A DNA stretch of 64,000 bases, taken from Platycnemis pennipes (taxonomy: Eukaryota > Arthropoda > Insecta > Odonata > Platycnemididae). Made by a program: the position numbers and the translations under genes. Under the pieces are notes generated by a model, which made no database searches, had not been told where the DNA came from, and saw nothing but the letters and a program-made list of their open reading frames with translations. Location of the stretch: assembly GCA_933228895.1 (NCBI GenBank), contig OW121858.1, forward strand, positions 30,899,859 through 30,963,858, given 5' to 3'. Shown here one piece after another: positions 42,833 through 53,639 of the stretch. How positions within the stretch are numbered: the stretch's first letter is position 1; each line of letters opens with the position of its first letter.

Positions 42833-43596
42833 TGGGGAACATGCACTATTTTTGTTAACTCTTTGAATGTGAAGTTTATTAGCTAAAATTTGCTTGGCTA
42901 AAATTTTGCTGGAGAATTAAGTTGCGTTACAAAGATATTACTTTTTGAAAATTGTACCTTTTCGGCAGCTTATTAAAACACGACGTCATCGCATGACGTC
43001 ACGGCACGGCATCACTATGGGCGTTGTTTATCTGTTTATGCGTGGAGATACATTGTTAAATGAATACTTTGCGATAACCTACGTATTTATCTAATGTGTT
43101 TAATGCAATACACGATTGTATTTCGAATTTTTATTCATGTAGTATGGATGGTAACGAGCAAATCGTCCATTAATTAAATAATGCCTGTTTAGTGCCCAAG
43201 AATTTCTACTACGTCTATGCAATCGCTGGTTTTTTTTATAAGAAGAACGCCGCCATAAGGGAGTCAACCAAAGGAAATTGTCGGAATGTGATTTTTTAAG
43301 TATTTTTTCAGTCATCGTTTCGTTCGAGAAACGGCTGAAAACAATATATTCAGTTCGTTTTCTTAAAAATATAAATGTCTATCCCCGTATCAATATGGAA
43401 CCTATATCGTGCAGTGACGGCAGAAGGCGTTTCAGGTCACGTGACTTTCGTCGATTTCCGGGAACATTTTAATATCATTTAATAATCTTTGTGGTGGGCG
43501 TAGAAAAACTTGGCTTATATTATTTAAATTGGTGAGAAAATTTCGCATCAAGTGCATCATTTATCTTAGAGAAACAAATTTCATGCATATTCCCCA
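42833..43596. mobile_element. Family F TIR element, copy 1
   Basis: Ends TGGGGAACATGCA and TCATGCATATTCCCCA are inverted. Aligns along its length with 59375-60136. Contains the palindromic pair GACGTCATCGCATGACGTC at about 42982-43000, which includes TGACGTCA at 42994-43001. No TSD evident. A fragment is at 58298-58420. Confidence 0.78.
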
Positions 43597-43749
43597 ATAA
43601 GTAACAAAGTATTTCGTCGGCGGATTCTTGAAACCTACTATGTGGTATATTTAAAATTTTACAGGAGACACAAATAACTAAATAACAAATAACTAAATAA
43701 TAATTTTAGATAAACAAATTTCATGAATATTCGCCATTTCAGCGGTTTA

Positions 43750-44010
43750 CACTTATGTCGACCTCCGCCAATGTCGCCTTATGGAGGTTGATCCGAAAAG
43801 TGAAAGTCAAGTCATTTTTTATATTTTCATCACTTGTAGAACTAAAGTTCCTCTATCTAATAAAGTAAAGACAATTACACCAACCCATACTCCTTTTTCC
43901 ACAAATTGCATTTGAAATTACATACGATTAACGGCGAGAATGGCCGTCACATGGGAATATATAATGTTTAAAAAATACCATAGTGACGACATGTCATTTG
44001 ATATACTATA
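43750..44010 (+). mobile_element. Family E repeat, copy 2 (partial)
   Basis: Starts near GGAGGTTGATCCGAAAAGTG and follows copy 1 and copy 3 through ACCAACCCATACTCCTTTTT and GGCGAGAATGGCCGTCACAT; breaks off after about 43995. Confidence 0.7.
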
Positions 44011-44257
44011 TGTTATTCTGATTTGTTGCTTGTTTCATGTTTCTTTGTTTTGTCTTTTTGTGTTGCTGGTTGAAATAAATAGCTACAAGTTTATTAAATT
44101 TAAAAAATGTAAATCTGGTTTCAGAATATGTCAAATATATAATAAAATAATTTTTCTACCAATTGTGGACTATTGAACACATTAACGTTTACAATGTCTT
44201 AATCTTCTCTTTTTTTAATTGGTATGGAATCATATGGAATAACCTCGTAATGGCAAG

Positions 44258-44392
44258 CACAAGGTTGATGATCGTGTGAAACCTCCCAGGACAATTCCAT
44301 CATCAATATCAAGTAGCGGACAGCACAATATGTCTTGTGCTGGATCAAGCATCTTAAGAAGCGGGCTTAACGCATTATCCTTTACTTCGCAG
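44258..44392 (+). CDS. Candidate upstream exon of the plus-strand gene
   Basis: Open frame of 45 codons inside a 63-codon open stretch, serine-rich and probably disordered (for example TIPSSISSSGQHNMSCAGSS). It follows a pyrimidine tract (44205-44222) with the first AG downstream at 44256-44257, and ends TTCGCAG before GTGCAG (donor at 44393). Both boundaries are phase 0, matching the phase-0 start of the exon at 51793. No family recognised. Composition is unlike the repeats around it, but splice-site strength is modest and 7.4 kb of repeats lie between. Confidence 0.3.
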
Positions 44393-44727
44393 GTGCAGGA
44401 GCCTCGACAAAGTGAAGACGTCTTCAGCGCTTGAAAAATCTTGAAGATGGAACTCTCTTCGGTGAGTGAAGTGAAATGGACTAACTACACCTTCCTCCAC
44501 TCCCTTCGCTTGTTTCTACAAATATAAGTTAACTTGGTCGACCTAGTCGTATGTACTACATCCACACGATCAATTTAATTTCTTTTAAGCTTTAAGTTGT
44601 GTTCATAACGTTGCTTTCGGGAAGATAATTAATGAAAAAGCATTCATTGATGCTTTCAACGTCTTTTCTTTCCTTTTGCTTAATCTTTGGTGCGCATTTC
44701 GCCTTGCTCTTATTTCTTCCGTTTCAT
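44393..44727. other. Unassigned stretch
   Basis: No element ends or coding pattern recognised between the candidate exon and the next MITE. Confidence 0.3.
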
Positions 44728-45479
44728 CCAGGGGGGTTATTCTGTAATCTCACTTTAGTGAGAATGCGTATTATAAAATGTCACTTTTTCGTAGTTAAAC
44801 TCCGCCACCCAGGCGGCGTGAACATCTTCGGATCTCAAGCGGTGAACTGCCGGTCATGTGCTGGTCTTTTTTGACGATTCATCCGCTAATCTGATCCGTA
44901 TCTTTCGACTCTTGATCCGTTTCATTATCCCCGCCTGCCATTAGTTCCCATCTCGTCTTCATTAAAGAACGTGAAATGGAGCCACCATCGTTTCCACTTG
45001 AGTTGGAAAAAAGCAAGAGCGAGAAAGATACAATCGATTTTAAATTGTATTTTTGGAATTTGCACAACGTGAAGAACTTTAACTTTCTTAAATCACGAAG
45101 TGTATATTATCAACAAATGATTTCTTATTTGAAACACTATTGAGAAAATGAAAAATGATGAAACACTATTAACGTAAAATGTAGCAAGAAACAAATGCTA
45201 ATTCCAATATTGGTATAAAGGAAATTATCGGACATGAATTATCTTGACAGGCCATCCGAATAATTAAAATGATAGGGACAAACAATTTTTCGCTCACCTT
45301 TTCACCGTATTCCTCCATTTTTGAAGACAGCGGTCGCCGTTGCCAAGCACTCGTTTGTTTATTCAACGACAGAAGCTTCGACAATTCACGAACCGTTCAT
45401 GAGCCGATCATTAAGAGAGCGAAACGGATCTCCCGCCAAGAGTCATTAAAAAGGTGAGATTACAAAATAACCCCCCTGG
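44728..45479. mobile_element. 752-bp TIR element (CCAGGGGGGTTATT)
   Basis: Ends CCAGGGGGGTTATTCTGTAA and TTACAAAATAACCCCCCTGG are inverted over about 26 bp, each continuing with GTGAGATT-type sequence. A TSD is not visible, and its right end abuts a family D MITE. Internal open frames (44632-44874, 44879-45067, 45169-45384) lack domains. Confidence 0.72.
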
Positions 45480-45803
45480 TGGTTGTGTTCGAAACCGTCG
45501 GGATCGTCTCCAGTATTTGGTAACCAAGGAGTCACTTGGTATAAACACGAACGGTTCTCAAATTGAATGTTTGTTAAATTCTTTGATTACAACCTCATTA
45601 ATTGTTTATACACTTGTGTTTTAACTCACCTGGGGTTATATAGTCGAGACAGATGATATAAACTTGCGTAAAAACAGTTGATGATATTTTACAGACCGAA
45701 TCAAACACATTAAATTTTCAAACTATTCTTGTTTATGTCACGTGACTCCTTGGTTACCAACTGTTAGAGGTAATCCCGACGGATTTATACGCAACCCCGC
45801 ATG
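45480..45803. mobile_element. MITE family D, complete copy
   Basis: GGTTGTGTTCGAAACCGTCG at the left and CCGACGGATTTATACGCAAC at the right are inverted; inside, GGTAACCAAGGAGTCACTTG mirrors CACGTGACTCCTTGGTTACC. About 325 bp. Copy b (28716-28938 plus 35084-35255) is split by an hAT; copy a (13962) is half. Confidence 0.8.
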
Positions 45804-45956
45804 TCTAATCACATTTATATAAATCTAAAGAGCAAAGAAAAGAGAGCAAACCGTAAATAACAATCAATATAATTCAATACTGTCGGTAGGAGCCATTAAC
45901 ACATAATATATAATGCTGTAATTTCGTGCCTTTCCCTTATATTAATCTATATACAT

Positions 45957-46876
45957 ACCTGGTTAAAGTTAATCGAAAAATTAACTTCGTTAATGCATTA
46001 AAAGCTACTCAAAAAGTTAACTTCGTTAAACGTGAAATCGTTATCTCGATGAAAATTTAACGCGAGTTAAAGTTATCCGTTAAAGTTAAAAATCTATATG
46101 AAATTGTAGGCAATTTTGAATTATATGCCACTTAACATTTAGATATTTTTTTAAATGTCAATGGATGTAATAAGAATTTCGTGGTCAAAAATACTTAATG
46201 AACAGTATAGCTTAGGTAATGTAGACTTATACACATGAGGTATGGAGTTTAATAGTAATATAACGTTTCCGTCAGTAAAGTTGGACCTGACGCTGTTTGT
46301 ATTTGATTGTGGAAATAGAAACCTTGGGATGCACCGTTACCGGTAGCTGCGATACCAAAAGATTCACCAATATTTTGCTGGCGTAGTATTTTTGCCATTA
46401 GATGGTGAAAAAACTACTGCCATTCCTATTGACATGAGAAGAATCCACAGTTCTTGAAGAAGCCTTAGACTTGGTTTTCGTTTTCCCGCGAGTTGATCCT
46501 GCCTTTACTTTTTCTTCAAATTGAACGTACTTAGATGCATACGTCTCTTCATGTCTTGTTTATTGTTTTGGGTGGAAACGTGAGCCTTGACTGTGTAAAT
46601 TGTCTGTAAAAGTTATGTAACAGTCTGATTGCAGTACTGACGCTGAGTTCTTTAGATTGAATTCTCAACACAACTCCTTCAAAAAGTTATTACATGGCAA
46701 TCCAGATGGCTCTGAACAAAAGTGACGGACCTAAATTAACGGAATTAAAAGTTAACGGAAGTTAATAAGACCGTTAATAGTTTTTGGATTTAACTTCAAA
46801 GTTAAATCGTTAAGCAATATGTTAACTTCGTTAATTAACGATTAACGGAGTAAACACTTTTCTGCCCAGCTATGAA
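45957..46876. mobile_element. hAT-like element with GTTAACTTCGTTAA repeats
   Basis: Sub-terminal zones at 45965-46090 and 46730-46855 are filled with GTTAACTTCGTTAA and AGTTAAAGTTA words. The right border TCTGCCCAGCTA resembles an hAT end; the left border TACCTGGTTAAAG is a weak match and no TSD is evident. No transposase. Confidence 0.5.
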
Positions 46877-47125
46877 AATGTTATCAGGTCTAACGATCTC
46901 TTAGATAGAAAGACTTAAATTGTTTCCAACAATAGCTCCTTGTCATTGCCCAGACATTGTTTTCCCTGTCTCCACACCCTCAGTCATTCAATGGTGAGAA
47001 GAAAGCCACTCTTGACTCTCCTAAGACGCTGTTGAGATGAACTGTCATGTCCTACAACCTTAAAGACAAGGCTTAAATTGTTACAAAAAAAACTTCTCAT
47101 CATTGATATGTCATTGTTTCATAAG

Positions 47126-47475
47126 ACATCATCATCATTGGTCGTCAATCCTCGGATTGGTTTGACGCAGCTCTCCACTGAGTTCTGCTATCGGCTAATC
47201 TCTTCATATTCGCGTATTTCTGCTCTTTCACATCCTTCAAGACTTGTTCCATATATCTAACAATACAAGGACTTCCTTTTCCATTGTTCCCGTTCAATTG
47301 TCCTTCGACGTTTGTCTTTATCAGGACATCGTGTCTTAAGATATAGCCGATTAGAATGTCTCGTCTTCTTATTAGGGTTTACATAAGACTTCTTTCTTTT
47401 CTTCCACTCTTCTTAACATTTCCTCGTTTTTCATTCGGTCGATCTATTTTTATCTTCATCATTCTTATGTTTATT
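47126..47475 (-). mobile_element. RTE-like LINE, C-terminal region and 3' end
   Basis: Antisense matches to 21790-22125: IDRMKNEEML-type codons, a CCTGATAAAGACAAACGTCG region and the terminus ACGACCAATGATGATGATG. Frameshifted and 5'-truncated. Confidence 0.75.
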
Positions 47476-47716
47476 TGACGACGTTTCGGACGCTTTTCAG
47501 CCCAGCTATGTGCATATATTATAAACAATACAAAAACATGATTCACACATAAAAGGAACCAACAAATACCATCAACTCAAGGAAAAAACAACCAAGAAAA
47601 CGAAGCCTGGAACAGTATCCAAAACAAATGACATCACCCATCTATTTGGGGTCGGGCACGACTTTACAATACATACATAGTATATAGTAATACAATAACA
47701 AACACCGTTCTGTTAA
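47476..47716. other. Unassigned stretch
   Basis: Begins with TTCAGCCCAGCTATG, like the right border of the hAT-like element at 46860-46876, so it may hold a fragment of that family. Otherwise nothing recognised. Confidence 0.3.
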
Positions 47717-48692
47717 GGAGGCTCCACCGAATTATGAAGTAGATGTCATTTTTGTGAAAATTTCAGGACACACCATTTATGTTGGCCCTTCTATCGATTG
47801 GCAATGATATAATGAGACCTTTCCATCACTTATATATTTGAAGAAAAAAGACGTTGAGAATCAGCCATTTTATAGTTACGTGGTTATACGGCAGAGCATG
47901 GCTCTTGCAGTAAAAGTTGAAGATTAATAATGTAAAGAGAAATGTCGTTTTGACGAAAAAATAATATAAGATGCGCAATTTTAAGTAGGATTTTGCATTG
48001 TAAAAAAAGTGCTCGCCTTACCATCTCACTTGTTTAATTGATATTATTAAATGATTGCTCGAAAAAAAGCAGAAAAGCCTTAGTTACGTGAAAGTGGCGC
48101 TACAGTATTTTGTTATCATTGGCAACGGTATGTGTGACGGAACGTGCTTACGAGACTATTTACTAACTTAAATTAGAAATATACCTTACATCAAGGTCCT
48201 TCTTGTATTTTTTATGCAATTTTAATAATTCATTGGTTATTGAAATGGAGTAATTAATACCAATGCTTCCAATTGGTAGCAGCGTCATTGGTGCCAAACA
48301 GTTTTCAAAAATATCAGTATTAATAAAATTGAAAACAAAGAGTTTTATTTGCAAGGGAATAGTTTAAAACTAATTAAGAAAATATTAAACCTATTTTAGA
48401 ATACGTATTAGCGGGATTGAGCATGTATTCTCACTTTGTAAATTAAACGTGGCAACAACACGTCAGCCATGTTCCGAAGTTTGAAATGAGTTAAAATAGA
48501 GCTTGCATTAAAGTGGAATGCAAATAGAAAAGCTATATAATAGCATACTCATACAATTATTGTGTACTATGCGTTATCACCCTATAGATGATTTCCATAT
48601 ATTGGTGTTTTCTGGATCGGTATTTATTCATTAAATAACATATAATAGCTCTTTTACGGGATATTGAATCGCGGAGTCAAGGTGAAACCTCA
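47717..48692 (-). mobile_element. Family C TTAA MITE, complete reverse copy
   Basis: TTAA at 47713-47716, end GGAGGCTCCACCGAATTATG; the other end CAAGGTGAAACCTCA before TTAA (48693-48696). 976 bp, uninterrupted. Confidence 0.9.
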
Positions 48693-48764
48693 TTAACAGA
48701 GCCGTTAAACTGTTTCTACAATACACGTGTCCACCTTTTTCACATTTATCGCATCCGCTCTTAA

Positions 48765-49590
48765 GGAGTTTCCATCGAATCATGAAGCAGTTGTCATTTT
48801 TGTGAAACTTTGGGGACACAACATTTATTATGGCAATTCTATCGATTGGCAATAAAATAATGAGGCCTTTCCATCAATTATATATTTGAAGAAAAAAGAC
48901 GTTGAAAATCTTTGTATTGTGTATATATATATTTGTAAATTAAACGTGGCAACAACGTAGGTCAGCCATGTTCCGAAGTCAAAATGAGTTTAAAAAGAGC
49001 TTGTATTAAAATAGAATGCAACCACAACGCGCTATATAATAGCATCATACTCATACAATTATTGTGTACAATGCGTTATCACCCTATATTTACATTTACG
49101 CGATACCCTGCAAACCACCGCGAGGGTGTGTGGCAGGGGGTGAAGATCACCAAACATGCAACTAGGGTAGGTACTACATGGAAACATGCTACATTATAGG
49201 AGTAATATATGAAACAGGAGCTCATCAACTAGAAAAGTACTGTACGATGGATGAAGCTGGATGCTAGTATCAGAAAAAGTAGCTTCTCATTCATATTCAC
49301 TCCGACAGAAAAACCAAACAGGACAAGGAAATATTAAGCTAGTCCTTCTCCAGAAAAAATAAAGGGTAGTTAAAACGATTGATAAAAATTAATCGTCCTT
49401 CTATATCTGGGATTAAACTAATCCTGGGTAATTTAAATTAGAGCTAAAATGTAAGTAGTGTTCTTAGATAATTTAGCCTACCCTATTGATGATTTTCCAT
49501 ATATAGGTGTTTTTCTGGATCGGAATTTATTCATTTAATAACAAATAGCTCTTTTACGGGAATTTGAATCGCGGAGTCGTAGCGGAACCT
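48765..49590 (-). mobile_element. Family C TTAA MITE, deleted copy hit by a LINE
   Basis: The left end GGAGTTTCCATCGAATCATG follows TTAA (48761-48764). About 600 bp is missing between 48925 and 48935, near a short (TA)n run. A LINE interrupts it at 49088-49479. The right end GCGGAACC at about 49590 has lost a clear TTAA. Confidence 0.82.
49088..49479 (-). mobile_element. CR1-like LINE 3' end in family C, with TSD
   Basis: Duplication ACCCTAT (49081-49087, 49480-49486). On the minus strand the 3' signature CACCCCCTGCCACACACCCT is followed by GTAAATGTAAAT. Strongly 5'-truncated (392 bp); no coding remains. Confidence 0.82.
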
Positions 49591-49954
49591 GATAACGCTC
49601 AGTAGTAACACCGAATGTCACTCAAGGACAAACTGCACATAACACTACGCTCTTATCATCATCCGGTATTTCAAAAGCTCTTCTTGACCTACATCACCAC
49701 TTATTTCCCGCTTGCGTCCCGTTCAAATAAGCGTTGGCTTATCGGTGTTTTCTTATTTTCACGTATCGACAAACAGAGTTGTACACACCAGTGTCGACTG
49801 ATGTTTCATAAGATATTGCTTCGATACGATATGGGTCTCGAAACCATTTCCACTATATACATGAAGAGGTTGGCAAAAATTGTGTTCTTTTGTTGGCAAA
49901 AATTGGCTTGGGTGGGCAAAAATTAACATTGTTTGTGTGTGTGCTGTAATAGCA
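49591..49954. other. Unassigned stretch
   Basis: The 103-codon open frame at 49615-49926 is opposed by an open minus frame; no domain and no codon pattern that convinces. Probably non-coding. Confidence 0.3.
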
Positions 49955-50840
49955 ACAATCATCGTCATCATTGGTCAACAATCCTAGGATTGGTTTGACG
50001 CAGCTTTCCACTCGATTCTTCTATCGGCAAACCTATTTAATTGTGACGTAGCTCCTCGATTTTACATCCTTCACAACTTGCTCCATATATACCTCATACG
50101 AAGCCTGCCTTTTCCAATCTTCCCGTTCACTCTTCCCTCTTAGACGATTGTCCTCATCAGGCCATCGTGTCTTAAGATGTGGCCGATTAAGTTGTCCCGT
50201 CTTCTTTTAATAGTTTTCAGCAGACTTCTCTTTTCTCCCACTCTTCTTAGGACTTCTTCATTTGTCACTCGGTCGATCCATTTTATCTTCATCATTCGTC
50301 GATAGCACCACATTTCGAATGCTTCCACCCTTTTCTTCCCCGCTGCTGTCATCGTCCATGCCTCACTGCCGTAAAGAAACACGCTCCAGATGTACGTCCT
50401 TAATTATAAGCTTGTATTCCCAGCTTTAAGTAGATTCTTCTTTTGATAGAATGCCCTCTTTGCCTGGGCTCTTCTACTCACTATTTCTTTCTTGCTTCGT
50501 CCATCGTTGGTTACTCTGCTTCCCAGGTAACAGAACTCTTTCACCTCTTCCAGTTTCTATTTTTCTAGTTTAATGTTCGTTTTGGCCTCCTCTCTCTTGC
50601 TGCATTCTGATAAAAAACCCATATCTTAGTCTTGTTCTTATTGATCTTCAGATGATATCTGTCCATTGTCCTTTCCATGGTTGTTAGCATCTTGTTCAGA
50701 TCCCAGTCTCTATCTCTGCTATGAGGGCCATGTCATCAGCGAATAGCAGCATGCTTATTTTTTCTCCGCTTCTTCACTCCAGAAGACTTCTCTTTGATTT
50801 CATTGATGACTCTCTCGATTTAAACATTAAAAATTACGGG
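49955..50840 (-). mobile_element. RTE-like LINE, longest antisense copy
   Basis: The minus strand reads, in order from 50840 down: the palm start near INEIKEK, a frame with MERTMDRYHLKINKNKTK, LEEVKEFCYLGSRVTNDGRS (frameshifted), then at 50382-50140 FLYGSEAWTMTAAGKKRVEA, FEMWCYRRMMKIKWIDRVTN, EEVLRRVGEKRSLLKTIKRR. Ends in ATGATGACGATGAT at 49955. Same family as 20184-22133, here with the reverse transcriptase C-terminal region best kept. Dead. Confidence 0.85.
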
Positions 50841-50984
50841 AAAATAGCATCAAACTTCCAAAATGGCTGATCTCAGCGCAGTTATAAAGTGTCTTGTCAT
50901 CGTAGACACATGTTTGATTAGATTTCATCAGTACGGTAATGAATCGAATGTGTTGTTTTCCCTATTCAAGTGTTGAATGCATAA

Positions 50985-51792
50985 TATTTTATATATCATA
51001 AATTGGTTTCAGTCCTTAAGACCTTTGTCATTTCTCAGTTCCATTTATTCAGTTTGTGTACGAATTACATAGGTACGCCAAGGACTTTGTTTGGGACCTA
51101 TGAAATTTTTTAAAATTTTTTATAGTTCATTTATCATAAATTTGCCTCAGTCCTTAAGACCTTTGTCATTTCTCAGTTCCTTTTTTTCAGTTCGTTTGTG
51201 TCCGAATCACATAGGTTCGCCAAGGACCTTTTTTGGGACCTATAAAATGTTTTAAAATGTCGAAAATTGTTTAATAGTTTATTTATCACAAATTTGCCTC
51301 AGTCCTTTTGACCTTTGTCATTTCTCAGTTTCATTTTTACAGTCCGTTTGTGACCCAATTACATAGGTACGCCAAGGACCTTTTTTGGGACCTATAAATT
51401 GTTTAAAAAGGTAGGTAAATTGTTAAATAGTTCATTTATCACAAATTTGGTTCAGTAATTATTATTTTTGTCATTTCTTAGTTCCTTTTTTGGAGTTCGT
51501 TTGTGACCCAATTACGTAGATTCGCCTAGGACCTTTTTTTGGGACCTATAAAATGTTTATAAATGTCGGAAAATTGATTAATAGTTTATTTATCATAAAT
51601 TTGTTTCAGTCCTTAAGACCATTGTCATTTCTCAGTTCCTTTTTTTCAGTTCGCTTGTGTCCGAGTTACATAGATACGCCAAGGACCTTTTTTGGGACCT
51701 ATAAAAGTTTTAAAAATGTCGGAAATCGTTCAATAGTTTGTGATAAATTCGTTTCAGTCCTTAAGATGTTTGTCATTTCCTATTTTTCTCAG
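50985..51792. repeat. ~153-bp tandem array, 5-6 units, ending at a splice acceptor
   Basis: Units start with a TTTATCATAAATTTG-like word at about 50991, 51128, 51282, 51435, 51590 and 51738 (spacings about 137-155). Each contains CAGTCCTTAAGACCTTTGTC, TTTCTCAGTTCC, a T-run with CAGTTCGTTTGTG, and CCAAGGACCTTTTTTGGGAC. The last unit is cut after TTGTCATTTCC and runs into TATTTTTCTCAG, the acceptor of the exon at 51793. Confidence 0.88.
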
Positions 51793-51971
51793 TTCTGTCC
51801 CACGGGGAACCCTTGGGACGACTTGTCCGATGATGAAGAAGACGGGGAAGGTAAGAAGATGCTGCCGTCTCCAGAGAGCGGAGACGCAAAGGACGAGGAG
51901 CTGGGCCTAAGGAGGAGCACAGAGGGACTGACGAAACGTCATCCAGTTGGCCCCGAGGGAGAGGCCGAAAC
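51793..51971 (+). CDS. Exon 1 (of those seen), plus-strand gene of unknown family
   Basis: Acceptor TTTTTCTCAG at 51783-51792; 179 bp, phase 0 at the start and phase 2 at the end (donor GTACGT at 51972). Encodes an acidic, disordered segment: NPWDDLSDDEEDGEGKK, then SPESGDAKDEELGLRRS, then TKRHPVGPEGEAET. An alternative strong donor (GTAAGA) at 51851 would give a 58-bp exon ending in phase 1, which fits an alternative acceptor two bases into the next exon. Bulky W in an acidic context and SD/E clusters suggest a phosphorylatable linear-motif region (inference). Codon use is more GC-rich than the flanks. Confidence 0.6.
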
Positions 51972-52057
51972 GTACGTTCGAAACGTTCTAAACATAACTG
52001 AAGACTTGAAATAAAAAAATGCTCTAGGATAAAGGATTTTGGGCTTTTGTGTTAATA

Positions 52058-52160
52058 GGGAACTACAAGTAAAATGGGAACTACAAGTAAAATGTGAACT
52101 ACAAGTAAAATGGGAACTATAAGTAAAAAGGGAACTACGACTAAAATGGGAACTAGAAGT
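52058..52160 (+). repeat. 18-bp minisatellite in the intron
   Basis: Six units of GGGAACTACAAGTAAAAT with single-base changes, ending in a small hairpin GGGAACTAGAAGTTCCC. The length is again 18 bp, but the sequence is unrelated to the 26056 array. Confidence 0.88.
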
Positions 52161-52439
52161 TCCCGTTTTACACAATGCAAGACCAATAATGTATAAAATG
52201 CTCATACCGTCACGAATGAAAATGTAGTATCAATTGCAATCAAAAGATGGCATGCGGTTAAACAGCCGCTGCTGTTAACAATCACCTCGTATACTTTGAA
52301 CTCATTTTCCTCAAATTCATGGTCTTGACACTTGAGAGCATTTTTTATTTCAATACTGTCCTCGCAATAAAATAAACATGGGGTCTTTTACCATATTATT
52401 TTAATTGCCGAATTTGATAGAGTTAGCAAAATAAGAATA

Positions 52440-52640
52440 CCCGTATTTTTCAGTTCTTCTTACCTCTTCTTAATTACTCGAGAATTAATTCTTCTTAGAA
52501 TTAATTCTCGAGTTATGAGCGGAGGAAAACTTGTTTATAAAACCCTTTCGGAAAAGTGGGCGTGCAAAGTACTCGTACGTCATCAACTTCGTCCAATCAG
52601 AAGTGAGAATGCGCAAGCTCCTTCGCCAAATTACAATACG
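52440..52640. mobile_element. Repeat family G, copy 1, with an added perfect hairpin
   Basis: Shares ACCCTTTCGGAAAAGTGGGC, ACTTCGTCCAATCA and flanking sequence with 57545-57740. Unlike that copy it has a hairpin with 15-bp arms CTCGAGAATTAATTC (52477-52491 and 52498-52512). Ends and superfamily undefined. Confidence 0.6.
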
Positions 52641-52714
52641 GGACACACAGCTTACTCCATTTTCGGATCATTTCGAAAGGCGTTGCATATTCGACTTCAA
52701 CCAACCATTTCAAT

Positions 52715-53015
52715 TTTTGTCACCCGTGTGACCTTTGACCCCGTAGAAACCCTTGAAGGTCAAGGGGTGAATAGAGGGATCTGATGACCTTTCCATCGAC
52801 ATTGGCACCTTTTGAAACCTATGATTCAATACGTTTTTAGGATAATTTCACCTTTTGTCACTCTTTGACCTTTGACCCCTGAGTAACCCTTGAAGGTCAA
52901 GGGATGAAATGAGAGATCCGAAGACCTTAAAATCAACCTTGGCACCTTTTTAAACCTATGATTCGACAGGTTTGAAGCGGTGATTCATTTTTGTAACCCC
53001 TGTGACCTTGACTGT
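52715..53015 (+). repeat. ~137-bp repeat with nuclear-receptor-like motifs
   Basis: Two units and the start of a third (TGACCTTTGACC at 52729 and 52866; TGACC at 53003). Each unit has TGACCTTTGACC (a perfect DR1 of the AGGTCA half-site), CTTGAAGGTCAAGG and a TTGGCACCTTTT..AAACCTATGATTC block. At 53003-53011 TGACCTTGA is a perfect complement of TCAAGGTCA (FTZ-F1/SF-1 type). A DR2 (GGGTCA-AA-AGGTCA) is at 53196-53209. Intronic. Confidence 0.75.
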
Positions 53016-53396
53016 GACCTTTCAGGGGTCACGGTTGCAATTTTCGACCCTAATAGTTCTTCCATCGTGTTCTTCGTGTCCAAAAACCTATTAGTCGAAA
53101 GTTTCGCTAAATAATTGTCTTTTTTGTACTTCGAATATTTTAACATTGAAAGCCCATAAGGCAAAATTTGGATTTTTGGTTGGCCCCTATTTATGGGGTC
53201 AAAAGGTCATATTTTTAATATTTTGTTTATACTCAACAAAACTTACATCCTTTTTCTAGCCAGGTACCAAATTTCATCCATGTGGCTCGAAAGGAAGTGT
53301 CTAAAATTACAGGTCAGAAATGACACACGATCAATGGGACACTCTGTATATATCCATACATTTAACTTTGACTGCACACGTTGCTTTTTATTCCAG

Positions 53397-53567
53397 AGAG
53401 GCCCTGTTTCCTTCCGTGGATGGTCCCGAAGAATTGAAGGAGGTCTTAGTGGACCCCAGCCTCCGGGTTCTACCGGGAGATGGCACCAGCGGCAGGAGGG
53501 GGCGGAGGACGTCACAGGGCAGCGCCCGTTCTCAATCCAGGGACAAACCCCCCACGACACCCTCAGG
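53397..53567 (+). CDS. Exon 2 (of those seen)
   Basis: Acceptor TTTTTATTCCAG at 53396, donor GTGAGT at 53568; 171 bp, phase 2 at both ends. Encodes EALFPSVDGPEELKEVLVDP, then SLRVLPGDGTSGRRGRRTSQ and a basic Ser/Thr/Pro tail ending KPPTTPSG. The first bases AGAG offer an alternative acceptor (exon from 53399) matching the alternative upstream donor. The first half could form a short helix; the second is disordered and basic, contrasting with the acidic exon before it. No domain recognised. Confidence 0.65.
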
Positions 53568-53639
53568 GTGAGTAATCAGGGAGAAAAACGCCGCCGGAAT
53601 AACCCTTTTTTTAAATAAACAATATGTCCTTCGTCGCAC

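Noticed and set aside
49615..49926. 103-codon ORF as a gene
   Set aside because: No domain, overlapping open frame on the other strand, flanked directly by repeats, no fitting splice sites.
51553..51792. N-terminal part of the 153-codon ORF as coding sequence
   Set aside because: It lies in the ~153-bp tandem array. Coding-like sequence begins only after the TTTTTCTCAG acceptor at 51792.
51972..52014. Last codons of the same ORF (YVRNVLNITEDLK) as the protein C-terminus
   Set aside because: They follow a donor-like GTACGT, and the next exon joins in phase 2. Read-through to this stop is possible as an alternative end but less likely.
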